Shown: positions 35,183 to 46,507 of the stretch, one piece after another
How positions within the stretch are numbered: position 1 is the first letter of the stretch
How the letters are laid out: each line of letters begins with the position of its first letter
From: Antilocapra americana
Lineage: Eukaryota; Chordata; Mammalia; Artiodactyla; Antilocapridae
Assembly: GCA_007570785.1 (NCBI GenBank)
Contig: ML661900.1
Coordinates: forward strand, 4,003,126-4,067,125
DNA: 64,000 nucleotides
Direction of reading: 5' to 3'
Made by a program: the position numbers and the translations under genes
The notes under the pieces: model-generated
Databases searched by the model: none
Seen by the model: only the letters and a program-made list of their open reading frames with translations
Told to the model about the DNA's origin: nothing

Positions 35183-35316
35183 GTTGGAAAAATCCCCCAG
35201 AGAGGTGAAAGGCTACCCACTCCAGTATTCTGGCCTGGAAAATTCCATGGACCATAATAGTGCATGGAGTCGCAAAGAGTCAGACAGACTGAGTGACTTT
35301 CACTTTCACTTTCATG
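35183..35316 (+). mobile_element. Bov-tA SINE, partial
   Basis: Sense: 'ggttggaaaaatcccccaga', 'ggctacccactccagtattc' and 'gcatggagtcgcaaagagtc', closing with 'ctttcactttcactttca'. Confidence 0.88.
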
Positions 35317-35479
35317 TGAATCATAGGGGAAGACATCAGAAATGGAGATGTAAATGTAGGTTTCAAAAGAATATACATAATATTTAAAATCTTGATACCA
35401 GATGATGTTTAGATAGGGATTAGCCATTAAAGTTCAAGGAATTCTTTTGACACATGGTTACAAGGGGGTAAAAAAACTT

Positions 35480-35700
35480 TTATGTTTTAGAGATACATAT
35501 TGAAATACTTACAAATGAAATGATGCCTGGTATTTACTTCAAAATAATAGGAATGGGATGAGGTCTGGGTGAAACAAGATTGGCTGTAAATTGATAACTG
35601 TTGAAGTGTGGTTTTAGGGAAAGTGGTGGTTCATTTTATGAATCTATCTACCTTTGTATATGTTTAGAATTTTCTTTCATAAAAAGTTTAAAATAAAATA
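35480..35700 (+). mobile_element. L1M-type 3' end
   Basis: 'tgatgcctggtatttacttc' and 'gaaacaagattggctgtaaa' end in 'tttcataaaaagtttaaaat', a common old L1 3' terminus. Confidence 0.55.
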
Positions 35701-35702
35701 AG

Positions 35703-35845
35703 GGGAATTCCCTGGTGGTTCAGGGACTGGTTAGGACTCGTGCGGTCACTGCTGAGGGCCTGGGTTCAACTTTGGTTGGGGAGCTAAGATCCCACAAGTT
35801 GTACAGTGTGGCCAAAGCAAGCAAGCAAGAAACCAAAAGGAATTA
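35703..35845 (+). mobile_element. CHR-type SINE, 3'-truncated
   Basis: The head 'ggaattccctggtggttcag' is followed by 'gggttcaactttggttgggg' and 'agctaagatcccacaagttg', then a CAAG repeat tail. Confidence 0.8.
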
Positions 35846-36194
35846 TTACATTTATGGTCTCCACTAAAAGTGGTAGAAGCAGAGATGGAGAGATGCAAAT
35901 AAATTTGGGATTAAAAGTGGTCCTCCACTAAAGGTGGTACTGAGATAACTATTTCACAGTCAATACTTTAAACAAGATGCTCAGAAAGAAAGCTAGAATA
36001 ACCAGAGGCACATGAGGAAGAGGATAAGTAAGGTTAATCAGGTAGACAGAGGTCACATATATAGGGCCTTCAGTGTGGGGATATGACTGGGCTTACATTT
36101 AAGAAAGAGCACTTGGCTATTCTAAGAATAGAATGCTGGAGAAAAACAGTAAGCAAAGATTATCTTAAATTCTGATATCCTAAGCATAATTTGT
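35846..36194. other. Intronic DNA, nothing firmly recognised
   Basis: Possibly a further piece of the old repeat at 34000-35182 ('gtggtagaagcagagatgga' occurs in both). Not certain. Confidence 0.35.
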
Positions 36195-36425
36195 AAAGAA
36201 GTCAACTGATATTGCTAGGTATTGTATGATACTTTACAGATACCTATTTAGTCCTCATGATATCTCTTTAAGGTAGGTATTGTCATCACTATGGTACATG
36301 CTGGGGAACTTCAGCTCAGAGAGGTGAAGTCAAAAGTCATGCAATTACAAGTGGCACAATTCGAATTCAAATCTTTGTCTGACTTTAGTGATTCATTTTT
36401 CTCACTACACAATATTATGGACATG
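36195..36425 (-). mobile_element. MIR SINE
   Basis: Antisense MIR: 'tagtcctcatgatatctctt', 'aggtaggtattgtcatcact' and 'tcgaattcaaatctttgtct'. Confidence 0.7.
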
Positions 36426-36769
36426 GTATGAACATCAAAGAGTTGCAGAAATGGTAGGTAAACTAGTGCTTCTAAAAACTACAATGGAGAAATTCCCACC
36501 TGGTCACAGACCTGACTTACCACTAAATTAATTTCTCTTAATCCAGACTAGCCAGATAGAAATGATGACTATGGATATATTCTTGAGCCAAAATTTGACT
36601 GGTATTGCTATCACCAACATCTTCTACTTCCAATTCATCTTTAATGCTACTACCAGAAGAGTTTTTAGATCACACTACTTTCCCCCTTGAAAGCTGTTTC
36701 TGCTACAAAATCTATAACATAAAGGCCAAACATTTCAATGTAGTATGCAAGGCTCTTCACAGTCTTTCT

Positions 36770-38090
36770 TAGCAGTTCTCAAACTTTTGGTTCTCTTAAA
36801 AATTATTGAGAGCTGTAAGGGCTCTTTGTTTATGTGGATTATAGCTATTGACATTTATTTTATTAGAAATTAAAACTGAAAATTTAAAAAATGATTAATT
36901 CATTTAAAAACAGTAAACCTTTAAATATTAAGCAAAATAATATTTTTTCCAAACCTATTTAATATTATGGCTTTATAGAAGACCGTTGCATATTCTCGTA
37001 TATGCATCTGCATTCAATCTGCTCTGATATGTTGCTCTGTTTAAAGTATATGAAAAATATCTGGTCACATCCATGTATGTAAGTGGTAAGGGAGTATTAA
37101 TCTAGAGAATCTTGGATATTCTTCTTTGGTACTATACCAGACCTTGGTTAAGTGGTAGTTTCTTTCTTTTTTTTTTAAGTGGTAGTTTCTTAAAAGTTAC
37201 TCTCAATACGGAATCTCAAACCATATCAATGAACATTTTGTACTCAGTTACATTAAATTCATTGGTTAAACTTGCAGTTTCAATGGATCTTTTACTCATG
37301 CATAATTCCGTAACATCTTAAATGGGGTCATTTGGAAGTAATTGGTTCACTGAGTTATGTGGATCTTCCAAATGTTGACACATTTCATTATATAATTAAA
37401 AAAATCTTTTCTGCTAATGCCACCAGCAACCTCATCAGGAAAAAATGTTTAAGTATTATGAGGCTGTCATGGTAGCAGATACAAGTTTTCAAAAATTCTT
37501 ATTTTGGTATGAAAGCATGAATTTTATCATGGATGAGAAATACTGTCAGTTGTTTTCCTTGAAGTAATAGGCTCACATGCTCATTCTTTAGAAAATATCT
37601 GCCAAACACCCAATTCTGAATAACCACAGCTGGTCTGCCACTTGTTCTTTTAAGAAAAAGAGGCTAGTTCAGCTTTGTAATTCAAATTTTGAAACTTCAA
37701 CTATTTAGCAAGTGGTTTTCCTTGAGACAACCATATTTTGGTATGCAGCATAAGTTCTTTCTGTGTACTTTTCATTTTATCACACAGAATTTTTTAACAG
37801 ATACATACTCAAGGGTTGAGATTTAATACGATGTACTACTTCATCAAGGACATTCTTAAATAAAACTGATGTTTGTTTTTCTATAACTACTGGTACCATA
37901 TGGTGCCATGGTTTTGATTTGCACAGGTGTAAGTAGTTTTACTCACTATTGTTTTTGCATCTTCAGTGCAAATGTCAACATACTGAAAAACACAAATAAT
38001 GTCTTGGTATTATTATGAAAATGGTGACTTCTTCATGGTCATTATTTGACCTTGCAAGCATCTCCATCTGAAAAACCACTGTTTTATTCA
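36770..38090 (-). mobile_element. Old DNA-transposon-like repeat, coding remnant on the minus strand
   Basis: The left end 'cagttctcaaacttttggtt' and 'tttatgtggattatagctat' matches a repeat end I know as very common in mammals. The remaining 1.2 kb reads on the minus strand as broken frames (for example LLLQGKQLTVFLIHDKIHAF near 37500-37580), which resembles a hAT-type transposase. The family is not assigned. Multiple stops show that it is dead. Confidence 0.5.
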
Positions 38091-38099
38091 TTATTCTTT

Positions 38100-38330
38100 T
38101 CCAGTCACCTGTCCTGCTTCTGTTTACCATCATCATCTCTGTGACTTTGCATATATTGTTCCCTTGCCTACAGTGTCTTTGTCAGCCAGCTAGCAAAATC
38201 TCATTTGTCACTTAATATCTGGTTTATATTTCATTTCTGAGAAGCTGACTTCATGTCTGTTAAGCTGATTTAATCACTTTGTTTTTTGTGCTTCTGTGCC
38301 ATTCTGAGCATACATTGTTTAAAAATTTAT
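38100..38330 (+). mobile_element. L2 LINE fragment
   Basis: 'catatattgttcccttgcct' and 'atctcatttgtcacttaata' resemble the L2 3' region. Confidence 0.45.
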
Positions 38331-38339
38331 CACATTGAG

Positions 38340-38450
38340 GGCAGAGGGTCTAGTAACATTTTTGAGCACCTACTATGTGCCAAACCCTGTGCTAAGTCTT
38401 TTACATGTTTCTATTATATCCCCAAATTAATTACGGACTGAAGGTGAAGC
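38340..38450 (-). mobile_element. MIR SINE fragment
   Basis: 'ttgagcacctactatgtgcc' and 'tgtgctaagtcttttacatg', the antisense MIR tail. Confidence 0.7.
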
Positions 38451-38470
38451 TGAAGTCAAACCCATGGCCA

Positions 38471-39114
38471 CTATTTCAGCAGTGTGGTCATCTTTACCCC
38501 TGTTTATCCCTATGGCACATAGACAGCATAGTTAAGCCATTCAATTTATGTCGCTTGAACAGTCAAATAAATGAACTTAGTAAAAATCTCAACTCATAAT
38601 GCAAGGCTCTACAAAGTCTCTCATCTTTCAGAGCCTAGGGTTTGGCCTTCGGTACAGTATTTCTCATTCTTTATGTACCATTTAGATTTGGAATCTTCAT
38701 TTACTTATAGAAAAACTTGCATTTTCATTCCTTCCAGCAATGAGTTCCCAGCCGTGGGATGGTAATTTGATGATCACATTGCCATCAAACTGGAGACACA
38801 AATGTTGACATTTGACAGTAATGTTTTTCCTCTCAAAATTGCTTCAAGTAAATACTAATGGTGTATCCAAGTAAATGAAATAATTATGGAAAAAGCAAAT
38901 GGTGTATATTTTTCAACATGAGTATTCAAGTTTTAAACTCTCCAAAAAGTTTTTTTTTAAAAAAAAAAAAACCTATTTAACACTAATATCTCTTTTTCTA
39001 CTTAGTCTGGGACATTATGAAATGTGAAAATTCCAGTGTGCCTCTCAGTAAAGCTTAATGCCTCAAAATTCATTTATTTAAACTATAGTACATATCTTGA
39101 AAATGGGGGGAAGA
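38471..39114. other. Intronic DNA, nothing recognised
   Basis: A T-run followed by an A-run lies at about 38950-38971. No supported feature. Confidence 0.4.
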
Positions 39115-39290
39115 CCAGTGGTTCTCAAAGTATGGCCCCAGGATTAGCATCATCATCATCACTTGGGAATTTGTTAGAAGGACCCAACTCAGACCTATCA
39201 AATCAAAAAAATCCGGGGGCCTGGCCCGGCAATTTGTGTTTCAATAGTCCTCCAGTTATTGAGATGCATGGTTAAATCTGACAACCAGTG
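39115..39290 (+). mobile_element. MER5A (hAT-Charlie) DNA transposon
   Basis: 'agtggttctcaaagtatggc', 'tcacttgggaatttgttaga' and 'acaaccagtgg' give both termini in sense. Confidence 0.85.
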
Positions 39291-40319
39291 GGGTAAATGC
39301 ACTGCATCTTTTGGATAAATGGATGCTACCTATAAAGAACTAATACACTGTAGAAGTTATGATTGGCCTATATGCAAGCAAACCTTTGACAATATAAGCT
39401 GTTTAGCAAGAGGTCTGCCATGCCAAGGGTCCAGGCTACCCTCATACCCACGTATGGTGGCAGGCAACTGAAGTAGAGTACCTCATTCTACCGAACAAAA
39501 GCCAAATTATTCCTTGATTCTGCCTTCCAGGATGTATATAAACACACCACAACCATACTTAATGAGGAGTAAAGCCATTTATTGATTTGCATGAACCATC
39601 TGCCATTCTGTCATAGGTAACTCCAGCCATGTACTATTTAAATTGCTTCTTTTCTAAATAAAACAGCAAAGTTCAATACATGTGTTTTATTACTACTGGA
39701 GTATACAATATTTTATCATCTACTTTCAGCTACCAATGACAAGACTATTCTTCCCAGGGATGTATTACCACTATGCTACTTGCTTTGTTATTACATGGAT
39801 TTAAGGAAAATAGTAACTTCTTAGCATTTTGACAACTAGTTGCAGGTAGGTAAAAAAGCTTATTTTAGCAAATAATATATATAAAATTTCCTGGTATTTT
39901 GCTAGAAGAAATTAAGGCATTGAGGGTTGATTTTTATTTACATTTTTCTAAAGAAAAGCTGATGAGAGACTCTGTCCTGAACCAGAGTTTTCTGTCTTTG
40001 CTGGGAAAAGGCCAGACCTGAGAGAGAAAGCTCAATGTAAATCAAGAGGCAGGACAACTCAGAATCAGATGAATGGAACACTCAGGGTGTATCTTTGTAA
40101 GAGTAAAAAGGGCAGGGGATGCAAGGAAATCATTCCATTTGTTACAAACCTGGATAACAGTTCCTTGTTCTTATTGGAAGTACATTAAGTTTGCTTAAAA
40201 TACAAATGAGAAAGAAAAAACCTTACGCTTCCTAAACATAAATGTTTATGAGAGTGATTACAAGTGAAAGTATAAAAATTTTGTTTGATTCTATGTACAT
40301 TAACAACACAACATTATAG
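39291..40319. other. Intronic DNA, nothing recognised
   Basis: No supported feature. Confidence 0.4.
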
Positions 40320-40401
40320 GAAGAATAAAAGTTGTAGAGTGAGACAGATCAGGGTTTGAATTCTGGCTCTGACAATCACTAGCTGTGTGAATCTGGCCAA
40401 T
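40320..40401 (+). mobile_element. MIR SINE 5' part, cut by L1_BT
   Basis: 'cagggtttgaattctggctc' and 'actagctgtgtgaatctggc' are the MIR head and core. The rest is displaced by the L1 at 40402, and traces resume near 40850. Confidence 0.75.
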
Positions 40402-40828
40402 TCTTTTTTTTTTTTTTTAATTTTCTTTACTTAATGTGTTGGTTTTGCTATACATTGACATGAATCTGCCATGGGTATACATATGTTCCCCTTCCAGAAC
40501 CCCCCTCCCTCCTCCCTCCCGATTCCCTCTCTCTGGGTCATCCCTGTGCACCAGCCCTGAGCATCAAACCTGGGCTGGTGATTGATTTCACATATGATAA
40601 TTAACATGTTTCAATGCCGTTCTCCCATATCATCCCACCCTTGCCCTCTTCCACAGAGTCCACAAGACTGTTCTATACATCTGCGTTTCTTTTGCTATCT
40701 CGCATACAGGGTTCTCATTACCATCTTTCTAAATTCCATATATATGCGTTAGTATACTGTATTTTTGTTTTTCCTTCTGGCTTACTTCACTCTGTATAAT
40801 AGGCTCCAGTTCCATCCACCTGAGTAGA
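40402..40828 (-). mobile_element. L1_BT 3' end (ORF2 tail plus 3'UTR)
   Basis: The T-run at 40405-40419 (poly-A of the minus strand) is followed by 'tgtgttggttttgctataca' and 'ccctccctcctccctcccga', ending with 'tccagttccatccacctga'. The 113-bp L1 fragment at 7132-7244 is the same 3' end, which suggests a young, recently active family. Confidence 0.9.
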
Positions 40829-41608
40829 ACTGATTTTTCTCTGATTTTCAGCTTATAGGGCTATTACAAGGATTTGGCATAAATATTTGGGATATGACTT
40901 ATAAAGGGTAGGTGATCAACAGACAGGTATTCAAGTATTAAAGTAAACTGATGCTTAGAGAACTGGTGTGGATATGCAGTTTGCCTAGTTGGATTGAGAG
41001 TTATACCAGTTGGTCTCAATCTCAATAACTAACTTCTCTTATTTCGCCTACATGCATGCTAAAAAACTATAAACTGCTTGCCATTTCCCCAACCTTTCCA
41101 CAACACATGAAATAGGACAGAGACAGAAGTAAAAACAACAAATATTCCCCTGAAAAATAATCCATATAGACATAACACCTTAGTGAAAGCCAAATAAAAA
41201 TTCCTTGAAGAGTTTGATTTTACTTACAGTGAAGTAAAGAATAGTATCACCATTTACTCATTTGATCTTGTTTCTTCCTCATACTACCATAGCATTTCAA
41301 AGTAACATATTATTTATTACTAGTAAAGTGTTACAAATTTGTTTTTCTATGTTAAAGTTCCTCTGCATTTATCAGAATGCAGCAGGCTACTTTAGCTAAA
41401 GATCCAGGGCCATAAAATTTGTCCAGTGCAATATGATCATTTTAATAACATTCTACTCTTGGAATGCAGTTATAAAGATAGATGATAGCCACTGAGTGCT
41501 ATTTACAAAACAAAAATGGCTCTCATACAATCTTAAAGATACAAAAAACTTAGCAACTGAAAATATGTTTTAAAAAATTCCTATATTCCAGAAGTCGATT
41601 TTACATAC
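40829..41608. other. Intronic DNA next to the PEAK1 large-exon donor
   Basis: Nothing recognised apart from a possible MIR continuation at 40840-40910. Confidence 0.45.
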
Positions 41609-44600
41609 CTGAGAATTTTCTTAGGAATCTGTGATGGAGAAGAATGACTCCTTTTCTTCTTCTCTGAGTCCTGCAGTGAACCCTCCTCGGCTCCACCCTT
41701 CTCTGTGACTGCTGACTGCTCTGCCCTGGCTTTGCCCTGATCCATGTTGAGCTGGCCTTGGGCAGGGTCGCACCTGTACATGAAGACAATGGCTGGCTTC
41801 TCGCTGGATTCTCCTTTCGCCTCTGTGAACCAGTGATGACGCTGAACTGGAGGGGGTGGCAGCATGTGGATGACTGTGCCATCCAGGCCCACCAGTTTCC
41901 CCTTTTCCCTGTCTTTCTCTTTGTCGTCCTCCTCGTCTGTTTTCCGACGGCGGAAGAAACTTTTAAATGAGATCCAGCGTTTAGGTTTTGCGTCCGCTGC
42001 CCGCCTGCTGCCTTCAGAGTGCAAGACTGATTCAGCTTCCGTTGACCTGGTCGGGCTGGTTGGCTTGGTCCAGTTGGTGAAATGCCTCTGCAAAAGGTTA
42101 CTTGCATGGTAAGGGGAGGAAGTCGAGCGTGGTGGGGGAAATGGGGCTGGTGGCTCATTCTGGGGGTTCGTCACTAATTTGGAGGGAGGGGTAACTGGCT
42201 TTGTGAGTGGATCTTTCTGTGCCTTGGTGGTAGGACTTTCTGTGGTCTGAGGCGCTTCTGCCTCAGCGCTGGGCTGGGACGTGAAGAGAGACTTGGGGCG
42301 CACTGGTGTACTCTTGGGTGTAGTCTTAGCAGCACCGGCATCGGGAGGAACTGCATAAAGCTCTTCCACACTGCAGGCTTTAGGGCCAGACTGGGGCATT
42401 TCTGGAGGAGACTGCGGGGGCTGGATAGAAGCCACAATCTGAGAGAGCACGGTGCTCGCTTTCTCTCGGGTGCTACTGCCACTGCCCACCACCCGAGGCT
42501 CCTGAGTGCTTTCTGTTTTGGCCACAGGTTCTTGAGTGGTTCTCTGGAGCTTTGTTGGGGAGCTGTGGCTAGAACTGTAGCTTCTCTGTGGTGAAGACTG
42601 ACTTCTATTAAGACAGCTGTTAAACTCCTGAACCTTCTGAGCCACTGAGCCCCTTTTACGCTCTGTGCTGTTTGAAAGCCCTTTAGCCTGGGGACATTCA
42701 GTGGGTTTGCTAGTAGTGTTATCAGACGTTTTGCTTTCGGTCTCTATTTCTTCGTAAGTGTGGCTTATTACACTTGTGGTTTTCTCCTTCACTGAAAGTT
42801 CTCCACTGGTTCCGAGAAAACTCTTGTAAATGGCTAGATTGTCATATGCATTTGGATTGATTACAATGGGAACTTTGATAGCATTTTTGGAACTCCGAGC
42901 ATAAGTTGGCTCATCATGAATGATAATTGGAAAAGGTGGCATACCGGCATTGTTATAACTGTTAAATTTTATTTCAGACAAATTGGGTGACTTCACAGGG
43001 ATGGTTTTGGAGGAAACATTTGTAGCTGTGGGTGAAGTAGGTGCTGATTTGTGACAGATTTTCCTTGGAGGGACATTCGGTCCAGCCCCACTGCTGATTA
43101 ATTCCACCTTAGGTATCTTCTGTCGTGGACTGGTGCTGGAAGTCCATACTTCCTGGTAGCGGATAGCACTGGACTTCTGGAAATGGGCACTTATGTGTCC
43201 TGATGTCAATGAAGGTGATGTCACCGGAGAGTTTGGAGTAGAAGATGAGCTTTTAGTCTTGGGACTATTAGCATGGCCCTCAAGGTGCTCACTGGCCATG
43301 GCTGCTGACACATCCACAACAGTATATGGCTTGCACAAAGGCTGTTCCAGATTCACAACTCGGTAGGGCTTTGCTTGCTCTTCCACAGGAACAAGGTTTA
43401 TGGTTACCGCTTGCCCAGCAATATCTGTAGAGGCTTTACTTTCTGGCTTCTCAGTCTGTACAGCAATCTTGCCATCCTTCTCTTCTAATCGGAGAGCAAG
43501 GACTGCTTTGTGTGTCTCTGGAACTTTTACCGAGCTTTTAGAGGCTTGTGAGGAGTCCTTCTCCTGATCATTACCAGAGAGGCTTTCATAACTGGGCTCA
43601 CTTTCCTTCACTTCCTTAGAATCTCCCGGGTTACCAGGAGTAATGCCCCCATTACAGATCTTCTGGGATAAACTGCTGGCTGTCTCAGAACGTGATTCTT
43701 CTGTTAAAGAGGAATCTGGGGATGTGGAGTCGGATGACACCATGCTCTGAGTGCTTCCTGGTCCATAGGAGACCACAGAATTCTCTTCATAACCATTCAG
43801 GATTTCATCATAACTGTCATCATAGTCTACAGCACAGATTCTTTGCAGAGATTTATTTCGCAGCGGGACGGTATTCCATTTTTTGTCCACAAAGAATCGC
43901 ACAGGAGACAAAGTGTTTGCCCGAAAGTTGGCAAAGCGAGGCTGCCCTCTCATGCGAATCTCCATGGCCAGCAGTTCTTCATCACTTTCATCCCAGCTCT
44001 CATGCTCCTCCTCCATGTTACTCAAAAGTACATCTTCCTCACTCTCTTCACCACTAGAAAACTCTGGGTAACAGAATCGACCCCCTTCATTACTGATCAC
44101 TTCTGCACTCCCACTCAGAATAACGTGCTTGCCCTGAGTATCCTTCATCCCACCCATCATGCAACTTGGTGGAAGCTTTCTTTCCAGGGATCGTTTATAG
44201 CAATCATTTATTCTTCCTAAGAATGTCTCTCTGGAGTTAGTCTCATTTTCTTTTATTTGAGGGGTGGTATCCAAGCCTGCTATCTCCTTTAATACCTCAG
44301 TTAGTCCATTATTGTTATTTGAAATCTTTGCACTATCGTTATTCCCATAAGGCTTAGGGACATGGCTAAATCCTTCAACATCATCTTCATTATTATTATT
44401 AAGTGGTTTCTGATTCAAGGCCATCCTGTTTCGGTTCCATCCTATGACGACAGGTTTATTCTCACAGTGTTCTTGTATACTAAGCTCACCACACACACTT
44501 AGCCCATCCGCCACCATCATAGTGGGTTTCACAGCAATGGTGGGTTTTTTAGCCACAGGAGGCCGGAAGTTTCCAGTGTTCCTGATTCGGTGGTTGTTAC

Positions 44601-44745
44601 TGTGGTTGGCATTAGTTTTATTGCCATGGGTGATTGGTGCCTTCTCAGGGTCTGGCGGCAGCTGGTGTAAACTTTTAGGTTTAAAGCAGTTCTTGCATTC
44701 ACCAGGTTTCCAAACGTGTTCAGTAAAGGTATTACAGGCAGACAT
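41609..44745 (-). CDS. PEAK1: PEAK1 first coding exon (residues 1-1045 plus 2 nt)
   Basis: This exon encodes the long disordered N-terminal scaffold of PEAK1, a cytoskeleton-associated pseudokinase that links Src and growth-factor signalling to focal adhesions and cell migration. I recognised it from its protein sequence. Visible features are an N-terminal C/H-rich stretch (C4, H10, then CKNC at 17-20, resembling the start of PRAG1), an acidic block at about 231-260, long Ser/Thr/Pro-rich tracts, tyrosine sites AYDNL (Y634) and TYEEI (Y664), a basic patch at 920-935 and a PPPP run at 963-966. The two tyrosines sit one residue before the human Y635 and Y665 as I recall them. The start is the first ATG of a 1045-codon open frame with A at -3. 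The donor follows ATTCTCAG as GTATGT at 41608. The frame runs nine more residues into the intron before a stop, which is not part of the protein. Phase is 2, completed by T of the next exon. Confidence 0.97.
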
Positions 44746-44859
44746 TTTTAAAAACGGAACTTCACAGACAATGCTCTCCTTTCAGTGCATGGCAAAACTT
44801 TAATCTGTTAGTTTTCACCTCCCCTGTGTTCCTTAGCAGCTCTTGTAAGTGTGATCAAC
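44746..44859 (-). other. PEAK1: PEAK1 5'UTR part of the first coding exon, with splice acceptor
   Basis: This is the 114-nt leader between a strong acceptor and the PEAK1 ATG. The acceptor CCATCAG (AG at 44861-44860) is preceded on the minus strand by a long pyrimidine tract made of TTCTTCTTCTCTTCCCC-like sequence. The other AG dinucleotides nearer the ATG have poor pyrimidine tracts, so this is the most likely exon start. Earlier 5'UTR exons and the promoter would lie to the right, beyond 64000 or unrecognised inside the upstream intron. Confidence 0.8.
44782..44790 (-). promoter_or_regulatory. Two-codon uORF in the PEAK1 leader (ATG CAC TGA)
   Basis: The leader has an ATG 45 nt upstream of the PEAK1 ATG in context GCCATGC (G at -3). 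It is followed by one His codon and TGA. The stop lies 36 nt before the main ATG. The sequence shows the uORF directly. That it limits or tunes translation is inference from how minimal uORFs behave in other mRNAs. Confidence 0.6.
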
Positions 44860-45139
44860 CTGATGGCAGAAGGGGAAGAGAAGAAGAAAATTTGAATGGA
44901 AAAGGTACTATGAGGTTTATTATGATGAATGATTAGAAAATATTGGCTCCAATTTTACTTAAATCAAAAGACTGAGAAATAAACTAACTTGGGCACTTTA
45001 TGAACTCTCTTTAATTAGCATTTTGTAGTGCTAGTTTTTAAACCATAATTTTATACATTCTCATTGAACCAAGTATATATAATATTTCACTTGATGTCTC
45101 TGTGACAGTGATACTATGAGCTTCCCCTCCTGGAAATGA

Positions 45140-45639
45140 AACCATTCTCTCTGTTATCCTCCAACCTAAAACTTCTTAGTCCATTGTGGGTTCCTCTTCT
45201 GCCTACCCCTTACGTTTGGATACCTCATAAACGCTTCAAACACAGGACTAATCTTTTGGCCACCTGTTTTCTCAACTGTTAAGATGCTTTTATACTATAA
45301 CCAGCTCTCCTCTACCCTCCAGGCCACCTTCTTCCTCTGTCTTTATGCTAATTCAGCTACTGTCACTATCATCTCCCTAGATAGCTAAGCTTCAACCTTC
45401 AGATCATTCTTGACACCTCTCCCCTCACTTCTAACTGCACATCCTAAATCCTTTTGTAAATCAGTCTTGCTAACTTTATCTATTACATTTCACTGGAACT
45501 CCTTTCCATTACCAGACACTGCTGGTAGTTCAGATACTCACCATCTTTTGCCTAGATTCCTGCAATAGGTTGTTAACTGATCTCCATGCCAGTAGCCTCA
45601 CCCCATCCCAATCTAACCTCTCTACCTTTGTTACTCAAA
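45140..45639 (+). mobile_element. L2 LINE 3' part
   Basis: L2-like order: 'caaccttcagatcattcttg', 'tagattcctgcaataggttg' and 'tctctacctttgttact'. Confidence 0.5.
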
Positions 45640-46010
45640 CTGTGGTCCTTAGTAGAGCAGTATCGGCTTCATCTTGAAAGCTGTTAGAAATGTAGATCTA
45701 AAGTCCAATTCCAGTCCTACTGCCTCAGAATTTGCATTTAGTGAATTCTCGGGTGACTCCACCATTCTCTACGACTATCAGATTTTTTTTTCTCTATTGC
45801 TAATATGATTACCATATTACCCAGCTTAACTATTCTGTGGTTCAATATTACCTGATGCATTGGCTCCAAAATCTCAGATAATGACATTTTGGATGTCATT
45901 TTAGATGGGTAAGAACCACCTGGGGAAACCCCCAAAGTCAGTCTCTTAGGGAAGAGTCCAGGAATCTGATCTTTAAACAAGTTCTCCAGGTAATTCTATG
46001 TACACTGAGG
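45640..46010 (+). mobile_element. MER5A-type elements (one clear, one partial)
   Basis: 45640-45775 has 'caaactgtggtccttagtag' and 'ctgttagaaatgtagatcta'. At 45900-46010, 'aagaaccacctggggaaacc' and 'aatctgatctttaaacaagt' look like a second, partial copy in the same family. Confidence 0.6.
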
Positions 46011-46296
46011 TGCTGGAATCTCTAAGTTACCAGATGAAATACAAGCCTCTTAGGTTTTCAGGATATAGTCCTTGCCTCCCTTCTAGCCTTATGTCTTAAA
46101 AATCAACTAGTCTTTTCAAACTCTAAATCCCACTGGGCTACTCATTTTTCCTTGGTACCATCAAAGTCACTTTGACATATCTCCATGAACAAGCACTTTC
46201 ACTTTTAATTGTCTGTTTTCTCACTAGTTTTTGAATCTTTTAAAGCCTGGGCTATATCTTATTCATTTCTATATGTCTAATGTAAGGAGTTGGATG

Positions 46297-46507
46297 GGCT
46301 TCCCTGATGGCTCAGTGGTAAAGAATCTGCCTGTCAATACAGGAGACACAGGTTTGATCCCTGGGTCGGGAAGATCCCCTGGGGAAGAAATGGCAGCCCA
46401 CTCAAGTATTCTTCCTGGGAAATTCCATGGACAGAGGAGCCTAGTGGGCTACATTCCATTGGGTCACAGAGAGTTAAGACATAACTTAGTAACTAAACAA
46501 CAATAGC
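46297..46507 (+). mobile_element. Bov-tA SINE
   Basis: Sense Bov-tA: 'gggcttccctgatggctcag', 'ggtttgatccctgggtcggg' and 'aacttagtaactaaacaaca'. The target-site duplication has one mismatch: AAGGAGTTGGAT on the left and AAGGAGCTGGAT on the right. Confidence 0.93.

Larger units (their letters stand above)
19908..41608 (-). other. PEAK1: PEAK1 intron between the large exon and the 194-nt exon
   Basis: A GT-AG intron of 21,701 nt with donor GTATGT and acceptor TGATCTGTTTCAG, phase 2. It holds BovB, Bov-tA, CHR, MIR, L2, MER5A, MER20, MLT1, L1_BT and hAT remnants, described separately. Confidence 0.93.

Noticed and set aside
41581..41608. Apparent C-terminal end of the 1054-codon frame (nine residues then a stop)
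   Set aside because: It lies beyond a consensus GTATGT donor. The next exon joins in frame and PEAK1 continues, so the stop is intronic.
41601..42158. 185-codon minus-strand frame inside the large exon
   Set aside because: An out-of-frame shadow of PEAK1 coding sequence with low-complexity composition. The same applies to the plus-strand frames at 43692-44220 and 44444-44803.
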